From Trichopria drosophilae (taxonomy: Eukaryota > Arthropoda > Insecta > Hymenoptera > Diapriidae), in the NCBI GenBank assembly GCA_030407085.1, contig CM059587.1:44118501-44182500 (forward strand): a stretch of 64,000 nucleotides of DNA. Reading direction: 5' to 3'. Position numbers and translations under genes: made by a program. A model generated the notes under the pieces. The model did no database searches. It was given only the letters and a program-made list of their open reading frames with translations, and was not told the origin of the DNA. Each line of letters starts with the position of its first letter. Within the stretch, counting starts at the first letter, position 1. Below, piece by piece: positions 24,024 to 34,717 of the stretch.

Positions 24024-25540
24024 CCCGCATAAACATTTGTCTACGAATCGGGTCCGAAACGGATCAGGGACCCTCAGCCCGGAAGTATTCCGGATCCGTT
24101 TCGGTTCAGGATGTTACACAACCTCGGATCCGAATCGGATCCGGAACCCGGAGGTCAGGCAATCGGCATCCGTTTCTGATCCGATCCTGATTTTCATTCG
24201 CATAGCTTTACCCGGTATAGGTCAGTCGAGGCTCTCTCTGTCTGTCTCTCTCTCGACTGGCTCAGTAGTAATTTTAATAAATTTACAGCATGGAATACAA
24301 TACTTTATTAGTATAAAATGTATATATTACAGAACTGTTATTTCAGAGACTATACATTTCAGGTGTCAAACTTTCAACGATTAATTTATATCCGACATTT
24401 ATTTATAATAATACTATACCTTCGAAACAGGTTTTCACTATTAAACACTGTATTATAACATAAATAATTTGGACTTTGTCGTATATTAGAATATTATATT
24501 GTCGATTTTAGCTCAAAGTTGTTAGATATTTATGTTTTGACATGTCACATATAGGTTATGTAATTACATACACATCAAGTAGTGTCCCAATAAACGAGAT
24601 CGTATGCAAATATTTTCACTGATTTTCATTTTGCATTCGATTTGTTTCCACTTTCGAATGAAATGTAGCAAATTTGAATGCAGAATTAAACGTTTTCAAA
24701 CGAATATATGCGCAATGTTAAGATTGAGGTTATGTACATCCGTTTGCATGCGAAAACGGCTAACTGTCGAATGAAAAAAATGTTCATTTTTCATTCGATG
24801 TGGTACGTTCTTTTGACATGATCTGCATAAAATGAATTGTATTTCATACGATTTCATTTGGCTCGGCATTCGATTTGCATTCGACATTTAGCCATTTTCG
24901 CATGCAAACAGAGGTACATAACCTAAATCTTAATACTGCGCATATATTCGTTTGAAAACGATTAATTCCGCGTTAAAATTTGCTTAATTTCATTCGAAAG
25001 TGGAAACAAATCGAATTCAAACAGAAAAACAATGAACATTTTTGCACACGATCTCGTTTATTGGGGGGGTATAACCTAACGTGACGTAACGCTTGGTCCG
25101 ATAAGGGCCACTACACGTAAGACGTATATCCTTCGCCATAGCATTTCTTACGCTGACATCTAAGGTCGTTTCTTGTGTATTGGCCTTAATGCAAAAAATA
25201 TCAGACGTCTCATGAGATATTTGTTGGATATATGCATGTATGTTTTAATTCCTATGCGAAATTTCTTTCAGAATACAAAGGTAAACAAATCTATTAGAAA
25301 TCCAAATACGAATCGGATCAGGGACGGATCCGGATTACCTGACCTACCGAGTAAACCTATATGTACATATGCAAAACCAAATCTGGGCCGGATCAGGAAC
25401 AGATCCTGATTACCGGATATCCGTATCCCGGGTCCGATACGGATCCGAGGTTGTGTAACATCCTGATCCGGCCCGGATTAGGCGATCGGATCCGATCCTG
25501 AGCTAATCGTGGGGGTCAAATCAGGGAATGTTTATGCGGG
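24024..25540. mobile_element. Foldback element with CCCGCATAAACATT ends, carrying a nested palindrome
   Basis: CCCGCATAAACATT (24024-24037) and AATGTTTATGCGGG (25527-25540) are exact inverted copies. Further in, both arms are rich in GGATCCG/CGGATC motifs; AGGATGTTACACAACCTCGG on the left matches the inverse of CCGAGGTTGTGTAACATCCT on the right. The open frames at 24037-24384 and 25173-25409 merely translate this GGATCC-rich repeat. The middle is occupied by a second foldback (24586-25065). Confidence 0.75.
24586..25065. mobile_element. 480-bp palindromic MITE nested in the preceding element
   Basis: CCCAATAAACGAGATCG (24586-24602) is mirrored by CGATCTCGTTTATTGGG (25049-25065). The arms stay complementary over roughly 220 bp each: CCACTTTCGAATGAAAT against ATTTCATTCGAAAGTGG, and CGTTTGCATGCGAAAA against TTTTCGCATGCAAAC. 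The centre lies around 24800-24850. No coding potential. Its position between the GGATCC-rich arms implies insertion into that element. Confidence 0.75.
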
Positions 25541-26833
25541 CTAGAACATTTCATTCACGTAAAACCTCGTTACAAAAATTGCCTTCTCAATTACTAACCC
25601 AACAAATGATAAATTCAAAGCCTGCAAAGTAAGAGCTTTCCATATTCCACATAAATTTTGTTAAATTAAAAAGCAATATACATATGTATATATTTCAAAT
25701 TCTGTATATATATTAACTTTTTTGATGGTGGAAACAAACGATTCAAAAGCCAACCACACACATACACACAAATAAATTTGAGTATCATAACAATGAAACA
25801 AATTAAGAGTTCGTTGAAATGATGGGACAATATTATAAGTACATTTAAAATTTTAATTTATCGCTAAACAGCTGTAATGTAATTTTATTTGATTTTAAGC
25901 GTATTCTTATTATTTGATTATAGATTATACAGTGATTGGAAAAAGTTCGGGAACTGCCAAATATTTTGATAACCATCGATATTAAAAAAAGGATGAAACG
26001 TGTGAAACGATTTTTCAAAAAATCTATCTTTTTTGGGTGTTGTGGCCTCTCACCTCTAAGGAATCATGGGGGCACGACAGACGGGGCTCGAAAATCTTTC
26101 ATGGCAACATGGGTCGAGTGAAGGTTTATTTGAAAGGTCTTTTATAGACGAATCCAAAACGATACGCATATAGGGCGTTTCCTTTTTTAGCCAGAAACAT
26201 TTAAAAATTTAAGGTATAATAGAATGTTATAATGGCAACGTGGGTCTCTACTACTGCATGCATCAGCATTACTCGAGATGTACCACGTGGAGGAATTCAA
26301 CATTAGACGAAAATCTGTGACAAATGTCTTAAGAAAACATTATCACCCGTACAAAATAAAATTCGCGCAGGAATGATCACAAGATCCTTATGACAGGGGA
26401 GTTGAGAATTGCGATGAAATGATGTTCAGAATAATCATCAGTTTTTATATTGGGTTTACTTTTCCGACCAGACTACTTTCGAATTAAACTGATCTGTAAA
26501 CCGACAAAATTGTAGATATTATTCAGATTACAATCCGCGTTTAATGAGAGATTCTCATGCACATAATCCAAAAAAATAAACGTTTGGGAGGAATATTGGT
26601 TGACCGTATCATAGGGCTATTTATTATGGATGGAAACATTCAGAAAACTATCTTCGCCTTTTGACTCCGGAAATGTTTCATTTCCCCAGGTTGCTGCACC
26701 AGCTTATTATGCAATGATAATACGTCATTTTCTAAACCAAACATTTATTGATAAATAGATATTAATGATTGGTAGGCTACGTCGAATTGAATGACCACCA
26801 AAATCTCTTGATTTAACGCCACTAGGTTCCTTT

Positions 26834-27576
26834 CACTGTACCGTAAAAAAAATATTCTCTATTTGAGAGGATTCCTCTCATTCTGATGCAACTTTTATAC
26901 TCCAATATGGTATCAAAAGGAAATATTCTAAATGTAAGAGGATTTTAATCTTCTGAAGAATATTCTTCTTAATTTAAAAATATACTTTTGATACAAGAGT
27001 AATTTTCTACTATTATTGAGGGGATTCCTCTAAAACATTGCATAAAAAACCTTCTTTGATTCAAGAAATACTGTTTGAATAATTTACACATATAAATTAA
27101 TATACAATGTATATAATTTATTTATACACACATACACACACGTACACACGCACACACATACAAACCCCTTCTCTAATGGATCGTTTAATGTACATATTAT
27201 ACACATATTTATAAATAGAACGGTTAAACGTAGAATCGCAAAGAATATACATATGTACTTACACTTACGACATAATACGCATGCATGCAGTGACGACGTA
27301 AACTTGCTTATATTCTGTGTTAGAAGAGGTGGACTAATTGCGCAAAAAAAGAAAAGTAATCTGCACCATCTTGTGGCAAGCCACTGAAATGTTGGGTGTT
27401 AAATAAGAGGATACCTCTCAATTTGATAGGAAAATTAGAACGCTTTGATTCCTTTCAGAAAGATAAGAATTCCTCTTCTTTCTAGTGGAGTAGTCTTATT
27501 TTTAGAGGAAAAAGAGAAAGGATTTCAGAAGATGATTTTCCTCTCAAATTAAGAATATTTTTTTTTATGGTGTGGT
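26834..27576. mobile_element. Non-autonomous element inserted in the transposase relic
   Basis: Its left end CACTGTACCGTAAAAAAAAT and inverted right end (ATTTTTTTTTATGGTGTGGTG on the plus strand) are imperfect inverted repeats. Both are followed inward by an AATATTCT and GAGAGGATTCC(T)CTC-type purine/pyrimidine theme. Removing it joins the LTPLG part of the transposase relic to the WCYLKNKVYE part in the expected order, which shows it arrived later. It contains a CA-rich microsatellite (27121-27165). The superfamily is not assigned; the exact insertion border is uncertain by a few bases. Confidence 0.7.
27121..27165 (+). repeat. Interrupted (CA)n microsatellite
   Basis: ACACACATACACACACGTAC and neighbouring CACACGCACACACATAC form an imperfect CA dinucleotide tract inside the insertion element. 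Confidence 0.8.
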
Positions 27577-27750
27577 GTTATCTAAAAAACAAGGTCTATG
27601 AAATAAAATCATCGATTTTTGATGAATTAAAAGGTCGAATTTTTAAAATGCCGAATTCAATTGCGCCAGAATGGCTTCAAAACGTAAGGGAGAGTACATA
27701 CATGTCAAGAGGTTAATGGATGTCAATTTAAGCATTTTCTGCATTAATTA

Positions 27751-30700
27751 TTGCCCGCAAAGTGAAAAGCAAGGGGATTCACTTAAATCAAGCACCTCGA
27801 ATAGTTGTAAATCTGACCCTGCAACCTTCACGTGGTATATCTCGGGTGATGCTGATGCCGACAGTAATACCGCCCATATTGCCATTATAACATTTTACTA
27901 CACCCTAAATCTCTTAAATGTTTCTGAGTAAAAGATCTTTAAAATTAAAATTTCCCGCAAACAGCGAATGCAGCGCACTCTATGCGTCATATTTTGGATT
28001 CGCCTCGAAAAGATCTTTTAAATGTGCCCACACTCGGGCTATGCCATTTAAGATTATTGACCCCCCTCGTGTCTCATGTGCCCCAGGTGATTAGTGGGGA
28101 GGGGAAGGGGGAGGGGTCGGAACTCCCAAAAAAGATAGATTTAAAAAAAAAAATCGTTTCATATGTTTCAGCGTTGACCGATCCTGGACGTTTTGCCACC
28201 ACTCTCCATTATATATATAAGATTATATTGATTACAGAATTCCTATATATTTATGAAAATATTTTCAAAAGCTCAATCGTGACTTGGGAAAGGCATTTGT
28301 TTTGGTTTGTTACAAAATGCTATGTTATTTAAGAGACTGATTTACAGAACCAAATTATCCTGAACAGCAACTAGATCATCAAAGAGATTTCTAAAGGGTT
28401 TTGAGAATTACGTAAGCCAAATGACAAATATATATGTACTGAAACTTCATCAGAAAGCGTATGAAAAGGTTTTCTTCTACTGCTCTGGTTCAGAAACAAT
28501 ATTTTGTATAATGCTCGTTTATATAATCATGGTATCAGATCAGTTCTACAAAACAAAAAAAAAATTATACAAACTAAAACTTCAAAAAGAAAAGACGCGT
28601 CAAATATGACCAAACTTACCCTACCCCAGCTAAACCTAATCTAACGCCACACTAATAATGCTAAGGGGGTTCTAGAGCATAGATTTATACTTCTAAATTG
28701 GTCCTGTAAACGATATTTTGTTTTATTTCCTTTTTTCTCCACCATTTCCAAGCCGATTTTACTGCTAGTCTGGCACAGACCGACGAGGCCAGTTCCCTCT
28801 CTCCGGGAGATGGGATCCATCCCCACCTCGGCTGGACCTGCGCACAACCGTGATTAGCATAATTTTACGATAATTAGACTAAGTAACCCAGGGCCGTACG
28901 CCTCACCGGTGTCACCGGGCCCGACTACCCTAGACGGTAGATGTCAACTTATATCTAGTGACTAAATTATTAATAGATTATTACTAGCATGCGTTGTGTG
29001 GGTTACAAGTTTAGCACCGTTCCTATGAAATGTTTATTGTTTGCAGTCATCGCGCTGGAATGTCGAATAAATTTACATAATTATATTTCGCGGTTCCAGT
29101 AATCCCCGCTTGCACAATATTCCATGTGGAAAAATTGATTGAGACCCGGCTGGACCCCCTCTGCATTTCCTGAATCTTAATCTGGTCCCCAATGTAGCTT
29201 AATAAACATGAAGAACATAATTGACACTATACTAATGACTAATGTACTAATGAGTACTTCACTGAATGAATCCTGGTATAGTGATAGTAGAAAAACTTCA
29301 AACCCCTTTTACATTTAATTTCCTAAAATATTTTATAGGAATTTTTAATGTGTAAACGACTTTTCAGCACGGGTATTGGGCGGGAAACCCAACGATTGTT
29401 ACACAACAAGTAACAGTGAGGTTATTGCTTGTCTACCCCAAAATTTCTTTGCGGAAATACAGAAGTTTCAGCAATTATCGCGAAAAACGCTATGTAACTG
29501 TATTTCTACGGAAATTACAAACACGCCGGATTTCGCACTAACCCTTTTTAGTGCAGTAATGGTAGCTATTGGAAATAAATTTCGCCATGTGTCCTGCTGC
29601 AGTGTTTTATTTTGTTGTGCTATTCTAATCTCACGCTGGCTGTGACATACCGGAAAAGTGCTGCTGAAATAGTTTAAGAACACAACAAATTTAATACATA
29701 TATTTATACAAGAATTAACAATTGTACTAACGCATCATAGAATCGGTTATTGCAGAAATTGCTAAATCAATTGCATCTGATGACACTCCTCTTATTAAGA
29801 AAACTTACCTGATACAATTCCATCATGTCAGTGAAATTTGTTGACAACAATAGTGTGGCTCTCTAGTCCATGTACCAGATTAAAGTCTTAATATCTTCTA
29901 ACATAATGAATTGTTTCTATAAATTTATTAAGTGATTAAAGATTTAAATGTGGTACTTTCACAGGCTACCAACTGGAGCGTGGGCCATGGACTAGTACTT
30001 CTGCCTTTGCTGTGAACTTATCCCTGCGCAGCGCAAGTTTTTAGTTATTGTTTTTACCTCTTCAATTAACAGAATATAGAGTTCTCTTATAATATAATGC
30101 AAGCTTCTATAATATAACAGTCGTTAAAGGCATTAAATAATCTACATTTCAACAAACAACCTTCATTTTAGGTCACTTTCTCATGAAGGCCATTCTGACC
30201 AAGCATGGATATCTGGGATATACATGTTCTACATTCAGAACTCGTGCTCGTATCGTTTCAGCTAAAATGAATCTTTTACACCTTACAATTTAATACAATA
30301 AAATTTAAGTTTCAGAAATTTGGAACTATAGTCGAATTCAATATTCATCGGTTTCTTAGTTCGCTTTGAGAACAGATTAATTGTCTATAATCGTTTCCTA
30401 ACTTTTTCTACCTTTGAATAAAGCTTTTTCGTCCGAGTCCCTGGCCAATTATTTAATTAGAGAAAAGACTTGACTTGGCCTAAAATTTGTGTAATATTAT
30501 AATTGTAATTTATTATTTCCAATCTTTTCTTATACTTATATACAACAACAAAATCAAATCTAAATTAAGTTATTTTCAAGAATGTCTAGATCAGGTATAT
30601 CAGCCGCGTAAACTTTACATCTATTACGTTTGATACTGTCACTTAATTTTATGACGAATATATCAAATAATGGAACTTTCCAATAGTGATGAGTAAACGA

Positions 30701-31361
30701 AGAAAAATAACAGATTATGAAAATAAATGTGTTTTCATTATTTATAATAATACAATATTATAATCCGGAGAAGTACCGATTGCAACAACTTCATATCTCA
30801 TATTTATCCTGGTGCAATTGCAAATATAAATACAAATTTTTGCGAGCCTAAAATGCAGATTAACGTTTCACGTTCATTGCACCGGAAATAACGTCGTAGA
30901 GCGAAAAATATTTCGTATATATTTATATACGATTTAAATAAGCCACAGGAGCGGTTTTGATTTCAGGAATATGCATATTTAATTTGACTATATAGCAAAA
31001 AATATATTGAGCATATTTAAAATAACATACATTTTTTTAAATGAAAGGATTATCTAAAAAAAGAAAACTTTCGAGTATATCCACTATATTTCACTTGCTT
31101 ATTTAGCAAACACTCAAAAAGAGCAAAGTAATTATTTCTCTCAGCTAAATAATCGCTATTGTCAGTTTTTAAAATTATTAGTTGCCTCAGTTAAATTAAC
31201 GGTAATATAAATAATTCATCATGCTATGATGGAAAAGTAATAAAACATTCAAATGAACCCTTTCACCAATTATTGACATATCTTATTAAACATAAGCAAA
31301 ACTCATGTTAGCAACTGTAGTTTTGAAACATCAAATAAACGATCTCCATTTAAAAATGATA
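27751..31361. other. Intergenic DNA, no gene recognised
   Basis: Frames at 27982-28332, 28421-28609, 29376-29645 and its antisense 29468-29683 have no recognisable domain. GC-richer patches occur at 27960-28130 (with a G-run motif), 28610-28950 and 29090-29180. The 28740-28930 patch is C/G-rich and may be a remnant of an old element, but I cannot name it. Confidence 0.35.
28096..28116 (+). other. Potential G-quadruplex motif
   Basis: Four G-runs of four or five bases are separated by loops of A, AA and A within 21 bases. This meets the usual G4 pattern with very short loops and stands out in AT-rich DNA. Folding is inference. Confidence 0.6.
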
Positions 31362-31421
31362 AAATATTCATAAATGGAATGATGTCAAAGTCTGCTAAAT
31401 ATTCATAAATGGAATGATGTG
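31362..31421 (+). repeat. Two-copy short tandem duplication
   Basis: AAATATTCATAAATGGAATG then ATGT occurs at 31362-31385 and again at 31398-31421, a period of 36 bp. Confidence 0.7.
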
Positions 31422-31929
31422 AAAATATAAAATATTTGGGTTTAAAGTTTTCGATGTGAGTACTACGAGTTATTGGCTACTTACAAGCAATTATTGGCTA
31501 GTCAGCTATTCCTTCCCCTGAGCATATTCTTGGATAGTTTATTTATCGAATTAAGCAAACTTGAAAAAACTTTTTTTTTTCGATTTTACTTGTATTTGTC
31601 CCCTTTATACAAAATATGTTTAACGAACAAACTTTTCTGACAGTTCAATTACTTTTTTTATATAATCGACACGTACTTGCGTCGATACATTCCGCAGTTA
31701 AAAACTCGTGCTAAAAGTTCATAAACATTGCATTTCTTACACCTTAAAAAATATCCCACATATACTCGCGGTCTTGTTGGAAAAAAGTAAACCGAGGTTG
31801 GTCTCTTGCAGAAGTTTGGTAAAACGGGGACATTTCCGTCGGTTGCTTTATTTTCATAAACTCGTCGAAAACTAAACTTGTTACGTAAAAGGAACCAGGA
31901 CTGCGGGGCAGGGTGCATAACTGAAATAA

Positions 31930-32400
31930 CCGTTATCGCAAACCCAGTTTCTTGTCTCGGAAGAGGGAAAGGAATACCAAAAAAACTAAAAGACAGAATC
32001 TGATAAAGAAGAGAAGCTTGTACGTAGAAGCGGAATGGGAGAAAGTGGCAGGAATAGAAACAAATGAGGGAGGAAGAAGAAGCACCATCCAGGGGAGGAA
32101 GAGAATGAGAAAGAGAGAATTTTCTGGTTACAGAAAAGTTAGGAAACAGAAAAACGAGAAAATAGAAAGTTTTGAGGTGTCGTCGCTACGGGCTACACTC
32201 CACTTCACTAACATCTCAAAGGTCTCGAGATTTCCGACTCGCCGGAAATGTGCGTTTTACATTTACACTCGAAGAAAAAAGAGTACAAAGCGAGAAAAGA
32301 CAGAAAAAGTAAAAAGAACTAGTATCAAGAAAAAAGTGAACAAAAACCGGAAAAGTACGGTTTTGCCATGGGCAGTTCCGCCTTTCAATGAATGAGAGTG
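31930..32400 (+). other. Purine-rich island with a basic low-complexity frame
   Basis: The plus strand is dominated by GAAAGAGA/AGAAGA-type sequence, and a 147-codon frame (31952-32395) stays open because purine-rich codons avoid stops. The peptide is almost entirely Lys, Arg, Glu, Ser and Thr without a domain. Similar compositional islands occur at 12730-13270, 38880-39330 and 54790-55100. I treat it as non-coding, possibly regulatory. Confidence 0.35.
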
Positions 32401-33659
32401 CCCTTACCAGCAAATGCAAATATTTCGTCTATTCTTTATATTGGGCCAATATGTATCAAGTGATGTATTGCTCGCGATATTCAGCTATATTAGTTATTAA
32501 CTCGAATATTCTTAAATATTGAAATATACATAAAAGAAAAGAGCCCGAATTAAAATGTAAAAAGAAAGAGTGAAAGACATGTAGGTGGGGGAAGATAATA
32601 TATAGTCAACAGTCCATATTCTAGTCAATTGAAGGAGAAAGAATTTACGATTTGTTGTAGGTGTTGGTTATAGAATATGGAAAACGACCAACGTAAGTCA
32701 TTTACTTTAAGATTTCCAAAATGTTGTTCACAATATGCATCAATCAGAAGGAAATAAGAGGAAGAAAGCAAAGTTTTCCAGCAGCGTTTTATTTTTCAAA
32801 TTCTCGAGAAAGAAACTGAAATTATTGTAGATCTCTGACAATGCTTTAATTCTGAGAAAACATCCCAAATAGTAGCGAAAATAAAGCAACAACCCTTATT
32901 ACAGCGGACATTTAATAGGAAAATCCATTTGTTGATTCTGTTTAAAATAATCGGAAATCAATTCGTTGGTATAATTTGAATGAATTTTCAGTGTAATAAG
33001 CATTTAAATTGAAAATGATCATAGTAGAAAAAATACTTTAATAGATTTAATCATATCGACTAAATCTCCCTCCGCTCCCTTTTGCAAAATCATTCATTTA
33101 TCTACTTTGCATTATGTAACGATATTACAACCGATTAATTTTTTACTAGTAAACAGGAATTACTATATACAGCTTCTGATCACTAATCTGCAATGAAAAA
33201 TAGGGGTTTCCCAGGTCGTTTCAGAGTAAATCTCCCAAACCCGTAAAAAAGATATTTTTATAAAAAGAAAGGCTTAAAAACGTAGCATATGATCTTTCCA
33301 GTAGTGTTAAGATAAAACAGAATTTGATTGGTAAATGCATGACAAACGTTTTTCGTTGTTGACAGTCCTGTTGAGGATATTTCAGGACTAATGGAGCCTT
33401 TAAGATACATAATGCCCTTCGAAATTGTGCATGCTTATCACAAAACTGGACTTGTGAACAATCACTAAGCAAGGATCCCCAAATTTTCCGATCTCGAATT
33501 AAATCCATTCTCAAATTCGTCTCCAGTACGTGATGTGTCTAGTATTTTGTACTGTCTAAACATTAAGAAAGACTCATGCAAGTGAATCCATGAATTTAAC
33601 TCTCAACTTCCGTTCCATCTCAATCTGGGAGAAATCTCCAGAAATCATGTATAACTTTT
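32401..33659. other. AT-rich stretch, no gene seen
   Basis: The 33221-33514 minus frame has no recognisable domain and no supporting splice context. Confidence 0.4.
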
Positions 33660-34717
33660 TTAACCCATTAAGTCCTAAAACGGCAAAATTTGTATCTGTC
33701 GTTTGAGCTCAGGAAACTTTGTGCAAAAGTAAGAAAATCTTTTGTAAACTATCCAACCCAACTATTTTCGGGTATGCTCTTCACGATAGAATGGTTTAAA
33801 AATGTTAAAACTTCGTTTTTGTTGATTAACAATTTAAAAAATAAAAATTGATTTTTTTATGAGAAATGTTTATTTAATCAAAAATTTGAATGGGAAGGAA
33901 ATGTTTTTACTGTCGCAAATATGCAAAACATACGATTTTTTTTAACAAAATGGCGGCCAAAAAACGAACGCTAAAAATCAAACTTTCATTTTAGTACTTG
34001 TTTTGACGTTATTTTCATTGGAATCGTGTAAATTATTCAAATATTTCAGTAAAAATATACTTAAATATGATATTATTTCTAAAAATAACTATAAAAAATA
34101 TATGAAAAATAATGTTTTTACGGTTTTAAAACATTAAAAAAAGAATACACGTGAAGTCATCGACCTCCACGCGGTATGTGTCGGGCATCGTTATTCAAGA
34201 AAAGAAAATAACAGCTACGAGATGAAAATTAAAAAATGATTAGATTTATTTTGAAACCAACGATATTCAGATTATTACGTTAGTTACTGTTGAAATAATG
34301 ACGAAACCCCGTAAAAAACGACTTGTTAAAACCTTAAAAACAATATTTTTCATATTTAATCCATTTTATCGTTATTTTAAAAATATATATTTAAGTACAA
34401 TTTTACTGAAATAATTGAATAATTTAGACGATTCCAATGAAAAAAATGTAAAAAACAGTAGTGAAATTACTGTTTTGATTAATTTTCACTGTACAATCAC
34501 TGAAATTTTTGGTTAAATAAAAATTTTTCATTAAAAAATCATATATTTTTTAAAATTGTTAATCAACAATTGAAAATCAACATTTTTAAATTTTTAAATC
34601 ATTCTATCGTGTAGAGCGTACCCGAAAATAGTAGGGTTGGATATTTTCCAAAAGATTTTCTTACTTTTTCACAATGTTTCCTGAGAAATTTTGCCTTTTT
34701 GTGACTTAATGGGTTAA
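33660..34717. mobile_element. piggyBac-like palindromic element with ~450-bp inverted arms
   Basis: Ends are TTAACCCATTAAGTC and the inverted GACTTAATGGGTTAA-type sequence (one mismatch, TGACTTAATGGGTTAA), with TTAA on both sides. Long arms follow: TTCGGGTATGCTCTTCACGA pairs with the inverse of TCGTGTAGAGCGTACCCGAA, and GTAAGAAAATCTTTTG with CAAAAGATTTTCTTAC. A loop region of lower similarity is near 34140-34260. No coding capacity. Its termini place it with the 13592-14621 element, but the internal sequence differs. Confidence 0.85.

Larger units (their letters stand above)
25930..27750 (+). pseudogene. Decayed Tc1/mariner-class transposase, split by a later insertion
   Basis: The left end CAGTGATTGGAAAAAGTTCG looks like a transposon terminus after a TA. 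From about 26220 translated fragments, with several stops and frameshifts, match the IS630/Tc1-mariner DDE transposases common in ants and bees. In order: HPYK; a block near 26550 reading HAHNPK..KRLGGILVDRIIG; RIEWPPKSLDLTPLG near 26790; then, after the insertion, WCYLKNKVYEIKI near 27575. A tail near 27640-27745 reads APEWLQNVRESTYMSRG and GCQFKHF. The WPP.S.DLTPL motif is the segment before the last catalytic acidic residue. The 3' terminus was not found. The copy is dead. Confidence 0.75.

Noticed and set aside
24037..24384. 115-codon plus-strand frame with repeated RIRFGSG-like phrases
   Set aside because: It translates the GGATCC-rich repeat of a foldback element. The periodic Arg/Ser/Gly pattern comes from the DNA motif.
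27982..28332. 116-codon plus-strand frame
   Set aside because: It begins in a GC-richer patch containing the G-run motif and ends in AT-rich DNA with Ile/Tyr/Phe residues. There is no domain and no consistent codon use.
31952..32395. 147-codon open frame, the longest ATG frame of the window
   Set aside because: The peptide is nearly all Lys, Arg, Glu, Ser and Thr, translated from a purine-rich island. Such sequence avoids stop codons, and no domain or splice context supports a gene.
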